Of a DNA stretch of 64,000 bases, positions 49,967 to 58,796 are shown piece by piece. Position numbers and translations under genes: made by a program. This DNA is from Moritella sp. Urea-trap-13. GTDB lineage: Bacteria; Pseudomonadota; Gammaproteobacteria; Enterobacterales; Moritellaceae. The stretch spans positions 496,001-560,000 of the forward strand of contig NZ_PJCA01000031.1 of the NCBI RefSeq assembly GCF_002836355.1. The letters run 5' to 3'. Below the pieces are notes generated by a model, which was given only the letters and a program-made list of their open reading frames with translations, was not told where the DNA came from and ran no database searches. Position 1 is the stretch's first letter; each line of letters starts with the position of its first letter.

Positions 49967-50919
49967 AAAAGCCACTGTTAGAAATAAATAACCTTTGTGT
50001 TGATTATGTATCCCCAAATGGTATCGCAAGAGCGGTTAATAATGTCAGTTTATCGATTAAACCCGGTGAAACGCTTGGAATAGCAGGGGAATCAGGTTGC
50101 GGAAAAAGTACATTAGCATTTGCCATTGCACGTTTGCATAGGGCCCCGGGGTTAATACCTGAAGGGGAAATTCTTTACAACGGCAAAGATGTTTTAAAAA
50201 TGTCTGATAAAGAATTACGTGGTTTCCGTTGGAACGATGTGTCTGTTGTTTTCCAAAGTGCGATGAATTCATTAAACCCGGTTATTACCATCGGCGAGCA
50301 GCTTATTGATGTGATTCTTGCGCATAAAAAAATTACGGTTAAAGCGGCCACAGAGAAGGCGGTTGAATTACTTGCTATTGTTGGGCTTCCTGGCGATCGT
50401 CTCAAAAGCTTCCCGCACCAACTTAGTGGTGGTATGAGGCAGCGTGTTGTGATTGCGATTGCATTAGCGCTTGAACCTAAGCTTATTATTATGGATGAGC
50501 CTACAACGGCATTAGATGTAGTGGTCGAACGCGAAATCTTAAATGAACTTTATGATTTAAAAGAAAAATTTGGTTTTTCAATTTTATTTATCAGCCATGA
50601 TTTAAGTTTGATGGGAGAAATTGCAGATCGTATTGGCGTTATGTATGCCGGTAATCTGATTGAAATTGGTGATGCGAAGACAGTATTTACTAACCCATCT
50701 CATCCTTATACCAAAGGTTTGATCTCTTCATTCCCGACGATTCATGGGCCGAAGGAGCGCCTCTACGGCATTCCTGGTGATCCGGTGAATTTGTTACGTT
50801 TGCCAGAAGGTTGTAATTTTAATCCGCGTTGTGATGATTGCATGGATATTTGTAAAAAAGATGAACCTCAGTTAATTGAATTGAGTGTCGATTACAAAGC
50901 CGCTTGTCACAAATTATAA
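49963..50919 (+). CDS. ABC transporter ATPase, DppD/OppD type
   Basis: Cytoplasmic ATPase of 318 residues with Walker A GESGCGKST at 42-50, signature LSGGMRQRVVIA, and Walker B LIIMDEPTTALD. The C-terminal extension has the four-Cys pattern (CNFNPRCDDCMDIC with a later CHKL) found in OppD-like ATPases, which may bind a cluster. It couples with the permeases and with the next ATPase to form a heterodimeric motor. Confidence 0.9.
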   Translation: MKKPLLEINNLCVDYVSPNGIARAVNNVSLSIKPGETLGIAGESGCGKSTLAFAIARLHRAPGLIPEGEILYNGKDVLKMSDKELRGFRWNDVSVVFQSAMNSLNPVITIGEQLIDVILAHKKITVKAATEKAVELLAIVGLPGDRLKSFPHQLSGGMRQRVVIAIALALEPKLIIMDEPTTALDVVVEREILNELYDLKEKFGFSILFISHDLSLMGEIADRIGVMYAGNLIEIGDAKTVFTNPSHPYTKGLISSFPTIHGPKERLYGIPGDPVNLLRLPEGCNFNPRCDDCMDICKKDEPQLIELSVDYKAACHKL

Positions 50920-50929
50920 GGAATGGATG

Positions 50930-51913
50930 ATGGATACGTTAAAAAGTCCTGAAGTGGTACTTTCAGTAAAAAATATGATAAAAGATTTTCCTATCGGTCA
51001 ATCAAATAGTAAAAAGAACTTGATGCGTGCGGTAAATGATGTGTCATTTGATTTGTGTAAAGGCGAAGCGCTGGCTATTGTTGGCGAGTCTGGTTCAGGT
51101 AAAAGTACGGGTGCTCGAATTCTAACGCGTATTTATGATAAAACGGGTGGCGATATTATTTTTAAAGGACAACCTTTAGATGAGTACGTTAAGGAACATG
51201 GCACGCTTGAATATGCACGCCAAGTGCAGATGATTTTCCAAGACCCGTTTGGATCACTTAATCCAGTGCATTCTATTTTTCATCATATTGCGCGCCCTCT
51301 GCTTATTCATAAACGCGGAGATAAAGAAACGGTTAAGACGTTGGTTTATGAGCTTCTTGAGCTGGTTGGTTTGTTTCCTGCCGTTGAAACAGCAGAAAAA
51401 TATCCATTTGAGTTAAGTGGCGGGCAAAGACAACGTGTTGCTATTGCCCGAGCCTTAGCTGTAGACCCTGAAGTTATTTTAGCCGATGAGCCGATTTCGA
51501 TGCTGGATGTATCTGTTCGTCTTGGCATTTTAAACTTAATGGCTGATCTTAAAGATAAACACGGCATTTCGTTTATGTACATTACCCATGATATTGCTAC
51601 GGCAAGATATTTTGCAGAAAAAACTGCAGTTATGTATGTCGGGCATATGGTGGAATGGGGTAATAGTGACAAAGTAACGCAAACACCGCAACATCCTTAT
51701 ACGCAATTATTACTTTCAGCTGTTCCTGAAGCGGGTAAAAGTGGTCGTCGTGATCTGGGTGCTAAAAAAGGTGAAATACCATTATGGAGACCGACAAGTA
51801 AAGGTTGCCCATTTGCTGCGCGTTGTCCTCGTATTTTAGATAAATGTACTGGTAGTTTCCCCGCTATTACTAAAATTGCGGAAGATCATTTTATCCGTTG
51901 CCACAATATTTAA
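50930..51913 (+). CDS. ABC transporter ATPase, DppF/OppF type
   Basis: Second ATPase of the transporter, about 327 residues, with Walker A GESGSGKST, signature LSGGQRQRVAIA and Walker B VILADEPISMLD. The C-terminal segment has the OppF Cys pattern (CPFAARCPRILDKC). The frame is open upstream into the preceding gene, but two tandem ATGs at 50927 and 50930 follow AAGGA; I prefer the second for spacing. It is the last gene of the transporter run. Confidence 0.88.
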   Translation: MDTLKSPEVVLSVKNMIKDFPIGQSNSKKNLMRAVNDVSFDLCKGEALAIVGESGSGKSTGARILTRIYDKTGGDIIFKGQPLDEYVKEHGTLEYARQVQMIFQDPFGSLNPVHSIFHHIARPLLIHKRGDKETVKTLVYELLELVGLFPAVETAEKYPFELSGGQRQRVAIARALAVDPEVILADEPISMLDVSVRLGILNLMADLKDKHGISFMYITHDIATARYFAEKTAVMYVGHMVEWGNSDKVTQTPQHPYTQLLLSAVPEAGKSGRRDLGAKKGEIPLWRPTSKGCPFAARCPRILDKCTGSFPAITKIAEDHFIRCHNI

Positions 51914-51990
51914 GCAACAAGTTATTGTTACTACGTGCTTTTGACGCCAGCCTTTGCTGATAATTCAAGTACTTTTATATCACGCGCAAA

Positions 51991-52008
51991 AAAGAAAGCG
52001 CTTACTTA
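51991..52008 (+). promoter_or_regulatory. LacI-family operator 3, before the phosphorylase
   Basis: AAAGAAAGCGCTTACTTA lies only 12 bases before the ATG of the phosphorylase gene. It therefore overlaps the leader, and bound repressor could act as a roadblock. Confidence 0.78.
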
Positions 52009-52020
52009 CACGGGTTTACC

Positions 52021-55000
52021 ATGAAAAACGAAAATATAAACTCTTCATCAAATGATGTGTTGGGAAAATTTGTGTCTATAGATGGCGATAAATACTATCA
52101 GATCAGTAATGCGGATCAGATGAAGCCATTTTTTATCAGTGTTGTATCAGCAAGTGACCATTGGTTATTTATCTCATCTACTGGTAGCTTATCTGCGGGA
52201 AGAATTAGACCTGAAAACGCTTTATTCCCTTATAAATCTGTGGATTACATTCACGAAAGTGCAGAGAACACAGGCAGTAAAACCATTGTTAAAGTGCAGA
52301 CTGAAAACGGTTGCAGACAATGGGAACCATTCAATCTTCAGCACAATAGTCTTTATCAAGTTCAACGCAATCTTTATAAAAATGTAGCTGGCGATCAGAT
52401 TATTTTTGAAGAAATTAACCTTGATCTGGGACTGACCTTTAAATATCAATGGGCGACTAGCGAGCAATTCGGTTTTGTACGTACATCGACAGTAAAAAAC
52501 AATGCTCCACAAGCAGTTGAATTCGAAATTGTTGACGGTATTCAAAATATTTTACCGCCAAATGCACCGCTTGCACTTATGCAAACAAGTAGCGCGCTGC
52601 TTGACGCTTACAAATGGAATGAATTATTACCTGATTCGTCACTAGCAAGCTACAGCTTATATGCCAGATTAAGTGATCGCGCAGATCCGGCTGAATCATT
52701 ACGTGCAACAATGGTATTTAGTGTTGTCGACGACTGTCAGTCAATCTTACTTTCAAGCGAACAACTTGGTGCTTTCCGTCAAGGCAAAAAAATCAGCAAT
52801 GAAACCTTACGCCGCGGTTTACGTGGTGCATATTTTATACATAAAAATTGTCAGCTTGCCGCTGGTCAGGAAGACAGCTGGCAGATTGTTGCTGATATTG
52901 ACAAGACGCATAGTGATATTGCTGCATTGCAGCAGAATTTAAGCGCTAAAGATGCGATTGCAAATAATATTAGACAATCAATTGAATTGAATCATCAGGA
53001 ACTTATCATGCTGATGGCGGGTAGTGATGCTTACCAGAAAACAGCTGAAGAAGAGACGACAGTTCATCACTATGCTAACGTATTGTTTAACAACATGCGT
53101 GGAGGTGTTGTTGTTGATCAATATTGGGTAGAAAAACAAGATTTTGTAAAAACGCTGACATATGCAAATAAAATTGTGGCAGAAAAAAATGACGCGTTTT
53201 TTGTGAAACTGCCTGAGCGTATCGACTACCAGCAGCTCATCACTTTAGCATCAAAAGAAAACGATGCGCAGCTTATGCGTCTTTGTCATGAATACCTGCC
53301 GTTAACGTTTGGTCGTCGTCATGGAGATCCAAGTCGTCCGTGGAATCATTTTGAAATCAAACTTAAAGATGAAAACGGTGAACGTCTGCTATCTTACCAA
53401 GGAAATTGGCGTGATATCTTCCAGAATTGGGAAGCACTAGGTCTAAGCTATCCGAACTTCATCAAGTCGTTTATTTCTAAGTTTGTTAATGCATCGACTG
53501 TCGATGGTTATAATCCATACCGCATTACTAAAGCGGGCATTGACTGGGAAATGTTAGAGGAAAATGATGCTTGGAGCAACATAGGCTACTGGGGTGATCA
53601 TCAGATCATTTACCTGCAAAAGTTCCTCGAGTTATCTAAAAAATACCAGCCGCAAGAGCTTAAAACGCTATTGAACGCTGAAATTTTTAGCTATGCTAAT
53701 GTTCCTTATGAAATTGAAGGGGTTGATAAACTATTTTCAGACCCTAAAAACACCGTTATTTTCAACAATGATAAGCAAGCGCTTATTGAATCACGTGTGG
53801 CACAGTTAGGAAGTGATGGTCGACTACTGTTAAATGCAGATAATAGCGTCTACATGGTGAACTTGACCGAAAAACTGCTGGTTCCTCTGCTTGCTAAACT
53901 CGGCAACTTAGTGGTTGATGGTGGTATCTGGTTAAACACGCAACGGCCTGAGTGGAATGATGCGAATAATGCAATTGTTGGTACCGGCCTTTCCATGGTG
54001 ACCTTGTACTACATGCGCCGTTATGTTGCTTTCTTAAAAGATTTACTAAAAGGCAATGCGGGTAATGTGCAGCTTTCAGTTGAATTGGCTGAATGGGTTG
54101 CTGCGACTGCGAAAATTTTTAATGAAATAAATGCGATTCTTAATCAGGGCGTTATGAGCAGCGAAGCTCGCAATAACGTACTACGTCAACTCACCGCTAC
54201 AGCTGCTGACTACCGCGCAACTGTTTATAAAAACGGTTTTTCAGGCAAGGTAACTGTGGATACAGCGTCAATTGTAGAGATGCTTGAAGCCAGTCAGGAC
54301 GTTATTGATAAAAGTATAGCCAGTAATCAACGTAAAGATGGTTTGTACAACGCTTATAACATTATTAATTATACTGCCAATAGCGTAAACGTTGATTTGC
54401 TATATCCTATGCTCGAAGGGCAGGTAGCAGCCTTGTCTGCTGGCGTGCTGTCACCGGAGAACGCGGTTTCATTGCTGGATAATCTATATGCTAGCGAAAT
54501 GTTCCGTGAAGATCAGAATACATTTATGCTTTATCCGGATCGTGATTTAACACGTTTCGAAAATAAAAACGACATTAGTGCTGACCGTGTAAACAGTAAT
54601 GAGCTGCTAAAAGAGATGGTTGAAAAAGGCGATCGCCGTATTATTGAAATGGATGCACAAGGTGCTTATCACTTTAATGCGAACTTTGAAAATGCGGGAG
54701 TCTTAGCCTCTGCACTTGAAGGCGTTGCTTCTAAGGATCATGCGGCAATAGCTGACATACTAGAAATTTATGAAGAAGTGTTTAATCATCAGTCATTTAC
54801 AGGCCGTTCAGGTACTATGTTTGGTTATGAAGGCTTAGGTTCCATCTATTGGCATATGGTATCAAAGTTATTACTTGCAGTTCAGGAAAACTATTTTTCA
54901 GCATTGGAACTAGCGCCAGAATCTCAAGCAACGCAAAAACTAGCTGAATATTACTACAAAGTACGTGCTGGTATCGGCTTTAACAAAACACCTGATGTGT

Positions 55001-55464
55001 ATGGTGCGTTCCCGACTGACCCATATTCGCATACACCTAAGCAAGCTGGAGCACAACAACCTGGTATGACAGGTCAAGTAAAAGAGGAAATATTGACGCG
55101 CTTTGGTGAATTAGGCCTGATTGTTAGAGATGGACAAATCAATTTCCAACCATCTCTGCTTAAAGAAACTGAATTTTTAGCTGTGAATGATGAATTTAAG
55201 TTCATTAATCTCAATCGTGAATATGAAACAATCTCATTAGCACCAAAAACGCTAGCATTCACTTATTGTCAAGTTGCCTTTGTTTATGAAATTACTGAAG
55301 CAGATGTAGGTAATGTAGTGGTGACAATGGTAAATGGTGAAACTGTGCAATCAAATACCTTAGCGCTAGATTCACAGCTAAGCAGTTCAATATTTGCTCG
55401 TAGCGGTAGTATTAAACAGGTTAACGTTTCTATCCCAGTTACTATGTTATTGAAAGAACGTTAG
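52021..55464 (+). CDS. Beta-1,3-oligoglucan phosphorylase candidate (GH149/GH161)
   Basis: A cytoplasmic protein of 1147 residues without signal peptide. It is far longer than GH94 cellobiose phosphorylases (about 800) but close to GH149 and GH161 enzymes, which break beta-1,3-glucan chains with phosphate to give glucose-1-phosphate. A GH94-clan catalytic region is visible: YQGNWRDIFQNWEALG and GYWGDHQIIYLQKFL, then PEWNDANNA, where D647 takes the place of the general acid in the WND motif of GH94. The long N-terminal part (1-300) and a C-terminal beta region after about 1080 are extra. It has its own operator and is followed by a cupin gene 8 bases later. Sugar linkage is inferred from family size and the GH16 partner; GH149 versus GH161 is not resolved. 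Confidence 0.8.
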   Translation: MKNENINSSSNDVLGKFVSIDGDKYYQISNADQMKPFFISVVSASDHWLFISSTGSLSAGRIRPENALFPYKSVDYIHESAENTGSKTIVKVQTENGCRQWEPFNLQHNSLYQVQRNLYKNVAGDQIIFEEINLDLGLTFKYQWATSEQFGFVRTSTVKNNAPQAVEFEIVDGIQNILPPNAPLALMQTSSALLDAYKWNELLPDSSLASYSLYARLSDRADPAESLRATMVFSVVDDCQSILLSSEQLGAFRQGKKISNETLRRGLRGAYFIHKNCQLAAGQEDSWQIVADIDKTHSDIAALQQNLSAKDAIANNIRQSIELNHQELIMLMAGSDAYQKTAEEETTVHHYANVLFNNMRGGVVVDQYWVEKQDFVKTLTYANKIVAEKNDAFFVKLPERIDYQQLITLASKENDAQLMRLCHEYLPLTFGRRHGDPSRPWNHFEIKLKDENGERLLSYQGNWRDIFQNWEALGLSYPNFIKSFISKFVNASTVDGYNPYRITKAGIDWEMLEENDAWSNIGYWGDHQIIYLQKFLELSKKYQPQELKTLLNAEIFSYANVPYEIEGVDKLFSDPKNTVIFNNDKQALIESRVAQLGSDGRLLLNADNSVYMVNLTEKLLVPLLAKLGNLVVDGGIWLNTQRPEWNDANNAIVGTGLSMVTLYYMRRYVAFLKDLLKGNAGNVQLSVELAEWVAATAKIFNEINAILNQGVMSSEARNNVLRQLTATAADYRATVYKNGFSGKVTVDTASIVEMLEASQDVIDKSIASNQRKDGLYNAYNIINYTANSVNVDLLYPMLEGQVAALSAGVLSPENAVSLLDNLYASEMFREDQNTFMLYPDRDLTRFENKNDISADRVNSNELLKEMVEKGDRRIIEMDAQGAYHFNANFENAGVLASALEGVASKDHAAIADILEIYEEVFNHQSFTGRSGTMFGYEGLGSIYWHMVSKLLLAVQENYFSALELAPESQATQKLAEYYYKVRAGIGFNKTPDVYGAFPTDPYSHTPKQAGAQQPGMTGQVKEEILTRFGELGLIVRDGQINFQPSLLKETEFLAVNDEFKFINLNREYETISLAPKTLAFTYCQVAFVYEITEADVGNVVVTMVNGETVQSNTLALDSQLSSSIFARSGSIKQVNVSIPVTMLLKER

Positions 55465-55472
55465 GAGTCATT

Positions 55473-55898
55473 GTGAAAAGTCACCTATTAGAGGTGTCAG
55501 GATTTGATGCGGTGGGCTATGCGCCCGTCGTTGACTTCCAGACATGGCGAGTAGCAATGCTCAATTACATTGATGAACTGGAGGCAGATAAAATAGATAA
55601 CTTTCAGTGTCATAGTGAAACCGATGAGGTATTTGTCTTATTGTCAGGAAAATGTATTTTATTTTGTGCGCAAGTTGATGATAAAGAAAATATTATTGAT
55701 ATTGTCAGTTGGGATATGCAAATTAATCAAACTTATAATATTAAACGAGGTGTATACCATACCCATACACTGAGTGAAGGTGCTAAGGTTTTAATTGTGG
55801 AGAATAGTGATACTGATGATAACAATTCGCCAAAAATAATGATCGACAAACGTGTTCGTCAACAATTGGTAGAGATTACCACTGAAAAATGGTCATAA
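55473..55898 (+). CDS. Cupin-like protein of the beta-glucan locus
   Basis: A small cytoplasmic protein of 141 residues with a GTG start and an AGGAG ribosome site. The core reads FQCHSETDEVFVLLSGKCILF...NIKRGVYHTHTLSEGAKVLIVENS, a single cupin barrel with His and Glu candidates for a metal site (H50, E52, E55, then H94 and H96). It begins 8 bases after the phosphorylase and ends in a terminator, so the two are co-expressed. A sugar-binding, mutarotase- or isomerase-like role is possible; I cannot assign one. Confidence 0.65.
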   Translation: MKSHLLEVSGFDAVGYAPVVDFQTWRVAMLNYIDELEADKIDNFQCHSETDEVFVLLSGKCILFCAQVDDKENIIDIVSWDMQINQTYNIKRGVYHTHTLSEGAKVLIVENSDTDDNNSPKIMIDKRVRQQLVEITTEKWS

Positions 55899-55916
55899 TA
55901 GTTGATTGAATAAAGA

Positions 55917-55944
55917 AAAAAGGCAGATAATCTGCCTTTTTTTT
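55917..55944. terminator. Terminator after the cupin gene (also serves lacI)
   Basis: AAAAAGGCAGA and TCTGCCTTTTT form a stem with a 3-base loop, followed by further T residues. A-runs on the left allow use on the minus strand by the convergent lacI. Confidence 0.9.
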
Positions 55945-55989
55945 CGACTGTAATACGAGGAAGTTAGGGAGCTATGCTTCCCAAAACCA

Positions 55990-56991
55990 TCAGTTTAATA
56001 TTTTTACTGATTTTCGGATGACTAACGCTGGTGATAATTTATTTTTCAGATCATAGGCTTTATTATTGATTAAAGATAAGATCCCGTTCGCGGCTTCAAT
56101 ACCCATATCCTTGACAGGAAAGTTAATAGTAGTGAGCCCAGGTCTAATATGTTGGCTGTAACTATCATTATCGAAACCGACAATCGAGATATCTTCACCA
56201 ATGATTACATTTTTTTCATTACATATATCATAGGCTGCTAATGCTATATTGTCGTTTTGGCAGAAGATAGCCGTAATTTCATTCGCACGATCGAGTAAAC
56301 GTCTGAGCTTTTCGTGGTTGCCTGTATGATCAAAGCGTCCTTCTTCAACCAAGTTAGCATCGTACGGAATACCATACTCAGCAAGTGCATTTCGATATCC
56401 CTGCAGGCGATCTCGGCTGTCAATTTTCCCGAGTTGTCCAGTGACACAAGCAATCTTGCGATGGCCTGATTCAAGTAAGTACAAGGTAGCAAGATATCCG
56501 CCAAGCTCATTATCAATACGGATACATTGTTTCGATAACTCAGGTATATAACGATTTAGAATAATTGTCGCGGGTGTTTCTTTGGCTATATTGAGTAACT
56601 CCTCATCTGATAACATATCAGAATGAATAATTAAACCATCAACTTGTCTAGACTGAAGAAATCGAATCGAGTCTTTTTCTTTTTCTTTTGATTCCTGACC
56701 ACTGGTTACAATTAAATGCATATTCTTTTGGCGAACGGTATCTTCAGCGTGATGCATCAAAGGCCCGTAGAAAGGTCCATCTAGTGAACCCACCAGCATG
56801 CCGATACTATTTGAACGACTAGATGCCAGTGCTTGAGCAAAAGCATTTGGTTTGTAGCCCAATTTTTCTATTGCTTCAAACACCTTTATTTTATTGGCTT
56901 CTTTGACCGTCGAATGGTTATTTAACACTCTTGAAACTGTTGCTTGAGAAACTTTGGCGAGTTCCGATACTTCCTTAATGGTGATCAACAT
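55990..56991 (-). CDS. LacI-family repressor of the beta-glucan regulon
   Basis: Transcription factor of 333 residues with an N-terminal helix-turn-helix (ITIKEVSELAKVSQATVSRVLN), a hinge ending near residue 60, and a periplasmic-binding-protein-like sensor domain (NSIGMLVGSLDGPFYG; DGLIIHSDMLS; SIVGFDNDSYSQHIRPGLTTI). The start has GGAG upstream. The hinge helix has SQALASSRS, as expected for recognition of a palindrome with a central CG. The seven AAGCGCTT operators around it, one before its own gene, are the probable targets. The inducer is likely a beta-glucan oligosaccharide or glucose derivative. Confidence 0.88.
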   Translation of the reverse strand: MLITIKEVSELAKVSQATVSRVLNNHSTVKEANKIKVFEAIEKLGYKPNAFAQALASSRSNSIGMLVGSLDGPFYGPLMHHAEDTVRQKNMHLIVTSGQESKEKEKDSIRFLQSRQVDGLIIHSDMLSDEELLNIAKETPATIILNRYIPELSKQCIRIDNELGGYLATLYLLESGHRKIACVTGQLGKIDSRDRLQGYRNALAEYGIPYDANLVEEGRFDHTGNHEKLRRLLDRANEITAIFCQNDNIALAAYDICNEKNVIIGEDISIVGFDNDSYSQHIRPGLTTINFPVKDMGIEAANGILSLINNKAYDLKNKLSPALVIRKSVKILN

Positions 56992-57030
56992 ACTCTCCAG
57001 ATCATATTTATGTTTTAATTTTGAACTTTA

Positions 57031-57048
57031 GGTGCAAGCGCTTTCGTA
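57031..57048 (-). promoter_or_regulatory. LacI-family operator 4, before lacI (weaker copy)
   Basis: GGTGCAAGCGCTTTCGTA keeps the AAGCGCTT core but departs from the flanking consensus. It is about 40 bases before the repressor start, so autoregulation with lower affinity is plausible. Confidence 0.65.
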
Positions 57049-57055
57049 ACATCTA

Positions 57056-57095
57056 TTTACGTTACTTTGGGTTACGTTACGTTATGTTACGTTAT
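57056..57095. repeat. GTTAC short repeats near the lacI promoter
   Basis: GTTAC and GTTAT pentamers recur six to seven times between 57060 and 57095, mostly in phase. This may be slippage-generated or a cluster of binding sites. Confidence 0.6.
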
Positions 57096-57150
57096 CTATA
57101 TTCTGCCATTATATGAGGTCTCACATACTCAGGCAAGTGACAAAATTAAC

Positions 57151-57190
57151 TAATTACAGTGTTTTAGTTAATAATGGAACACTGTAATTA
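57151..57190. repeat. Perfect 13-bp inverted repeat between lacI and porin
   Basis: TAATTACAGTGTT at 57151-57163 is repeated inversely as AACACTGTAATTA at 57178-57190 with a 14-base loop. It lies in the middle of a 448-base divergent control region, not after a gene, so it is more likely a protein-binding or RNA leader structure than a terminator. Confidence 0.75.
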
Positions 57191-57245
57191 ATTTTAAGCG
57201 ATAAAATCAGTTAAGTAGACATACTTCACACTCTCAACACTACGC

Positions 57246-57263
57246 AAAGAAAGCGCTTACATT
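57246..57263 (+). promoter_or_regulatory. LacI-family operator 5, distal porin site
   Basis: AAAGAAAGCGCTTACATT is the exact reverse complement of the operator before the GH16 gene. It is 132 bases from operator 6, a spacing that could allow looping. Confidence 0.8.
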
Positions 57264-57279
57264 AGTGATACGGCTCACT
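57264..57279 (+). promoter_or_regulatory. CRP-like site before the porin gene
   Basis: AGTGATACGGCTCACT contains GTGA-N6-TCAC, the core of the CRP consensus, and abuts operator 5. Catabolite control of the porin is a reasonable inference; the outer bases are not ideal. Confidence 0.55.
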
Positions 57280-57377
57280 TTAACACCTCCATTTTAGTTT
57301 TATACTTGTCTCAGAAGTCGGCTGAAGGGGTTTTTACTGTTTGTCATGGTTCATATGAGCCATTTTTTTTAACAGGT

Positions 57378-57395
57378 AAAGAAAGCGCTTTCTTT
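57378..57395 (+). promoter_or_regulatory. LacI-family operator 6, proximal porin site
   Basis: AAAGAAAGCGCTTTCTTT is identical to the perfect palindrome before the binding-protein gene, 44 bases before the porin start codon. Confidence 0.85.
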
Positions 57396-57439
57396 CTTCT
57401 ATATCAATTGACTGAAAATTAATTTTTAATGGAGCTAAA

Positions 57440-58702
57440 ATGAAATTAACAAAAATCGCTTTAACATGCTTAGTCGCAACTGGCATAGCAGCACCACAAA
57501 TCGCATTTGCGGATGACAGTTTTGAATTCCACGGTTACGCTATATTTGGTGTTAACTATGAGAAAGATAATAATGAAGTAATTGATGCTAAGGATGGAGT
57601 TAGCGATGATGACATATATGAAGTAGGTAAATTAGGCAACCAAGCGAGCGGTGGTGAGTTTCTTTTTCTTAAAAAGCTTGAAGGCGAAAACGGCACTAAG
57701 TGGGATATTGGTGTTATGTATGAAAACTGGGGCTGGGGAACAGGCTTGAAACAGGCTTGGGCTGGTGCTTCAAATGTGTTTGAATCACAACCAAATGCTT
57801 ATGTTTGGGCAGGACGACGATTTAATGCACGTTATCTACAGAATCTAAATGACTACAAAGCTATTTGGGCAGATGGTCAAGGCGCTGGCGTTAGCGGTGT
57901 AGACCTTGGTTTTGCTAATCTTGATTTAAGTTTTGTTCAAACGGGTCAAGATGGTATTAATAATACTAATAGTGGCTTTTTTGCTGGAACGTCAAAACTA
58001 AGTGATATCAAATTATCAGATGATGTTAGTTTGGATCTCATCGCGCATTATGGTTTTACCAATAATTCTGTTGATGATAATGCGAAAGCTGCTGCTGCTG
58101 ATGCTCAAACTGCTTGGGACAACGGTGCAACTGACAATACTTTTGCTCATCAAGACGCTGTAGCAGCTGGTGCAACACGACCAGGTGATGCGGGTGAAGT
58201 AGAGGATGCTTACATACTTGCTGCGGTAGTCAAAGCTTGGAATCAAAAACTACTTGTTCGTTATTCTGATAATGCAACTAGTGACGTTCTAAATCGACAA
58301 TATGGATATCTACATGGTTCAAGAACTTACGTTAGTTTAGAAGGCGGTCGGGCATTAGGTGATAGCCTGTCAGTTGATTATCTACTTGGTTATACTGCCA
58401 CTGATTTTGATGATGCTACTACTGCAGATACGAATGCCGCTAATGCAATTGTCCGTCCAATGTATCAATGGAACGATATTCACTCTACTTGGTTAGAAGC
58501 GGGTTATTCAGTAGTCGATTTTGACGGTGATCAAGAGGAAAATGAAGCATATAAAGTAACCTTATCGCAAAACATTGCAATTGGCGGCGTAGCTTGGTCT
58601 CGTCCACAGCTACGTTTCTATGTGACTGCGGGTGAAGAGACAAATAATGGTGTTACAGAGCATCCAGTAATCGCTGGTGCAGCGTTCGAAGCTTGGTGGT
58701 AG
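57440..58702 (+). CDS. LamB-type outer-membrane sugar porin
   Basis: Outer-membrane beta-barrel of 420 residues with a signal peptide (about 1-24, AFA/DD). The start of the mature chain FEFHGYAIFGVNYE, the VWAGRRFNARYLQNLNDYKAIWADGQGAGVSGVDLG segment and the aromatic C-terminus ending in Trp are LamB/maltoporin marks. A loop of about 35 residues rich in Ala and Asp (around 215-250) is low-complexity and may be surface-exposed. The operators and CRP site upstream, and the MalM-like gene downstream, argue for uptake of beta-glucan oligosaccharides rather than maltodextrin. Confidence 0.85.
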   Translation: MKLTKIALTCLVATGIAAPQIAFADDSFEFHGYAIFGVNYEKDNNEVIDAKDGVSDDDIYEVGKLGNQASGGEFLFLKKLEGENGTKWDIGVMYENWGWGTGLKQAWAGASNVFESQPNAYVWAGRRFNARYLQNLNDYKAIWADGQGAGVSGVDLGFANLDLSFVQTGQDGINNTNSGFFAGTSKLSDIKLSDDVSLDLIAHYGFTNNSVDDNAKAAAADAQTAWDNGATDNTFAHQDAVAAGATRPGDAGEVEDAYILAAVVKAWNQKLLVRYSDNATSDVLNRQYGYLHGSRTYVSLEGGRALGDSLSVDYLLGYTATDFDDATTADTNAANAIVRPMYQWNDIHSTWLEAGYSVVDFDGDQEENEAYKVTLSQNIAIGGVAWSRPQLRFYVTAGEETNNGVTEHPVIAGAAFEAWW

Positions 58703-58796
58703 GCCGATAACTTAAGTCAGTCACTTATTATTATAGAGTGATACACTCCAAAAGGCTGCGATCATAAGGTTGTCGCCTTTTTTAGAGGATAGAATA

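Noticed and set aside
46306-51913. Dipeptide or oligopeptide transporter (dpp/opp)
   Set aside because: The families fit, but the regulon operators and neighbours point to oligosaccharides; peptide transport is kept only as an alternative.
57056-57190. CRISPR array
   Set aside because: The repeats are pentamers and one inverted repeat; there are no spacers of regular length and no cas genes.
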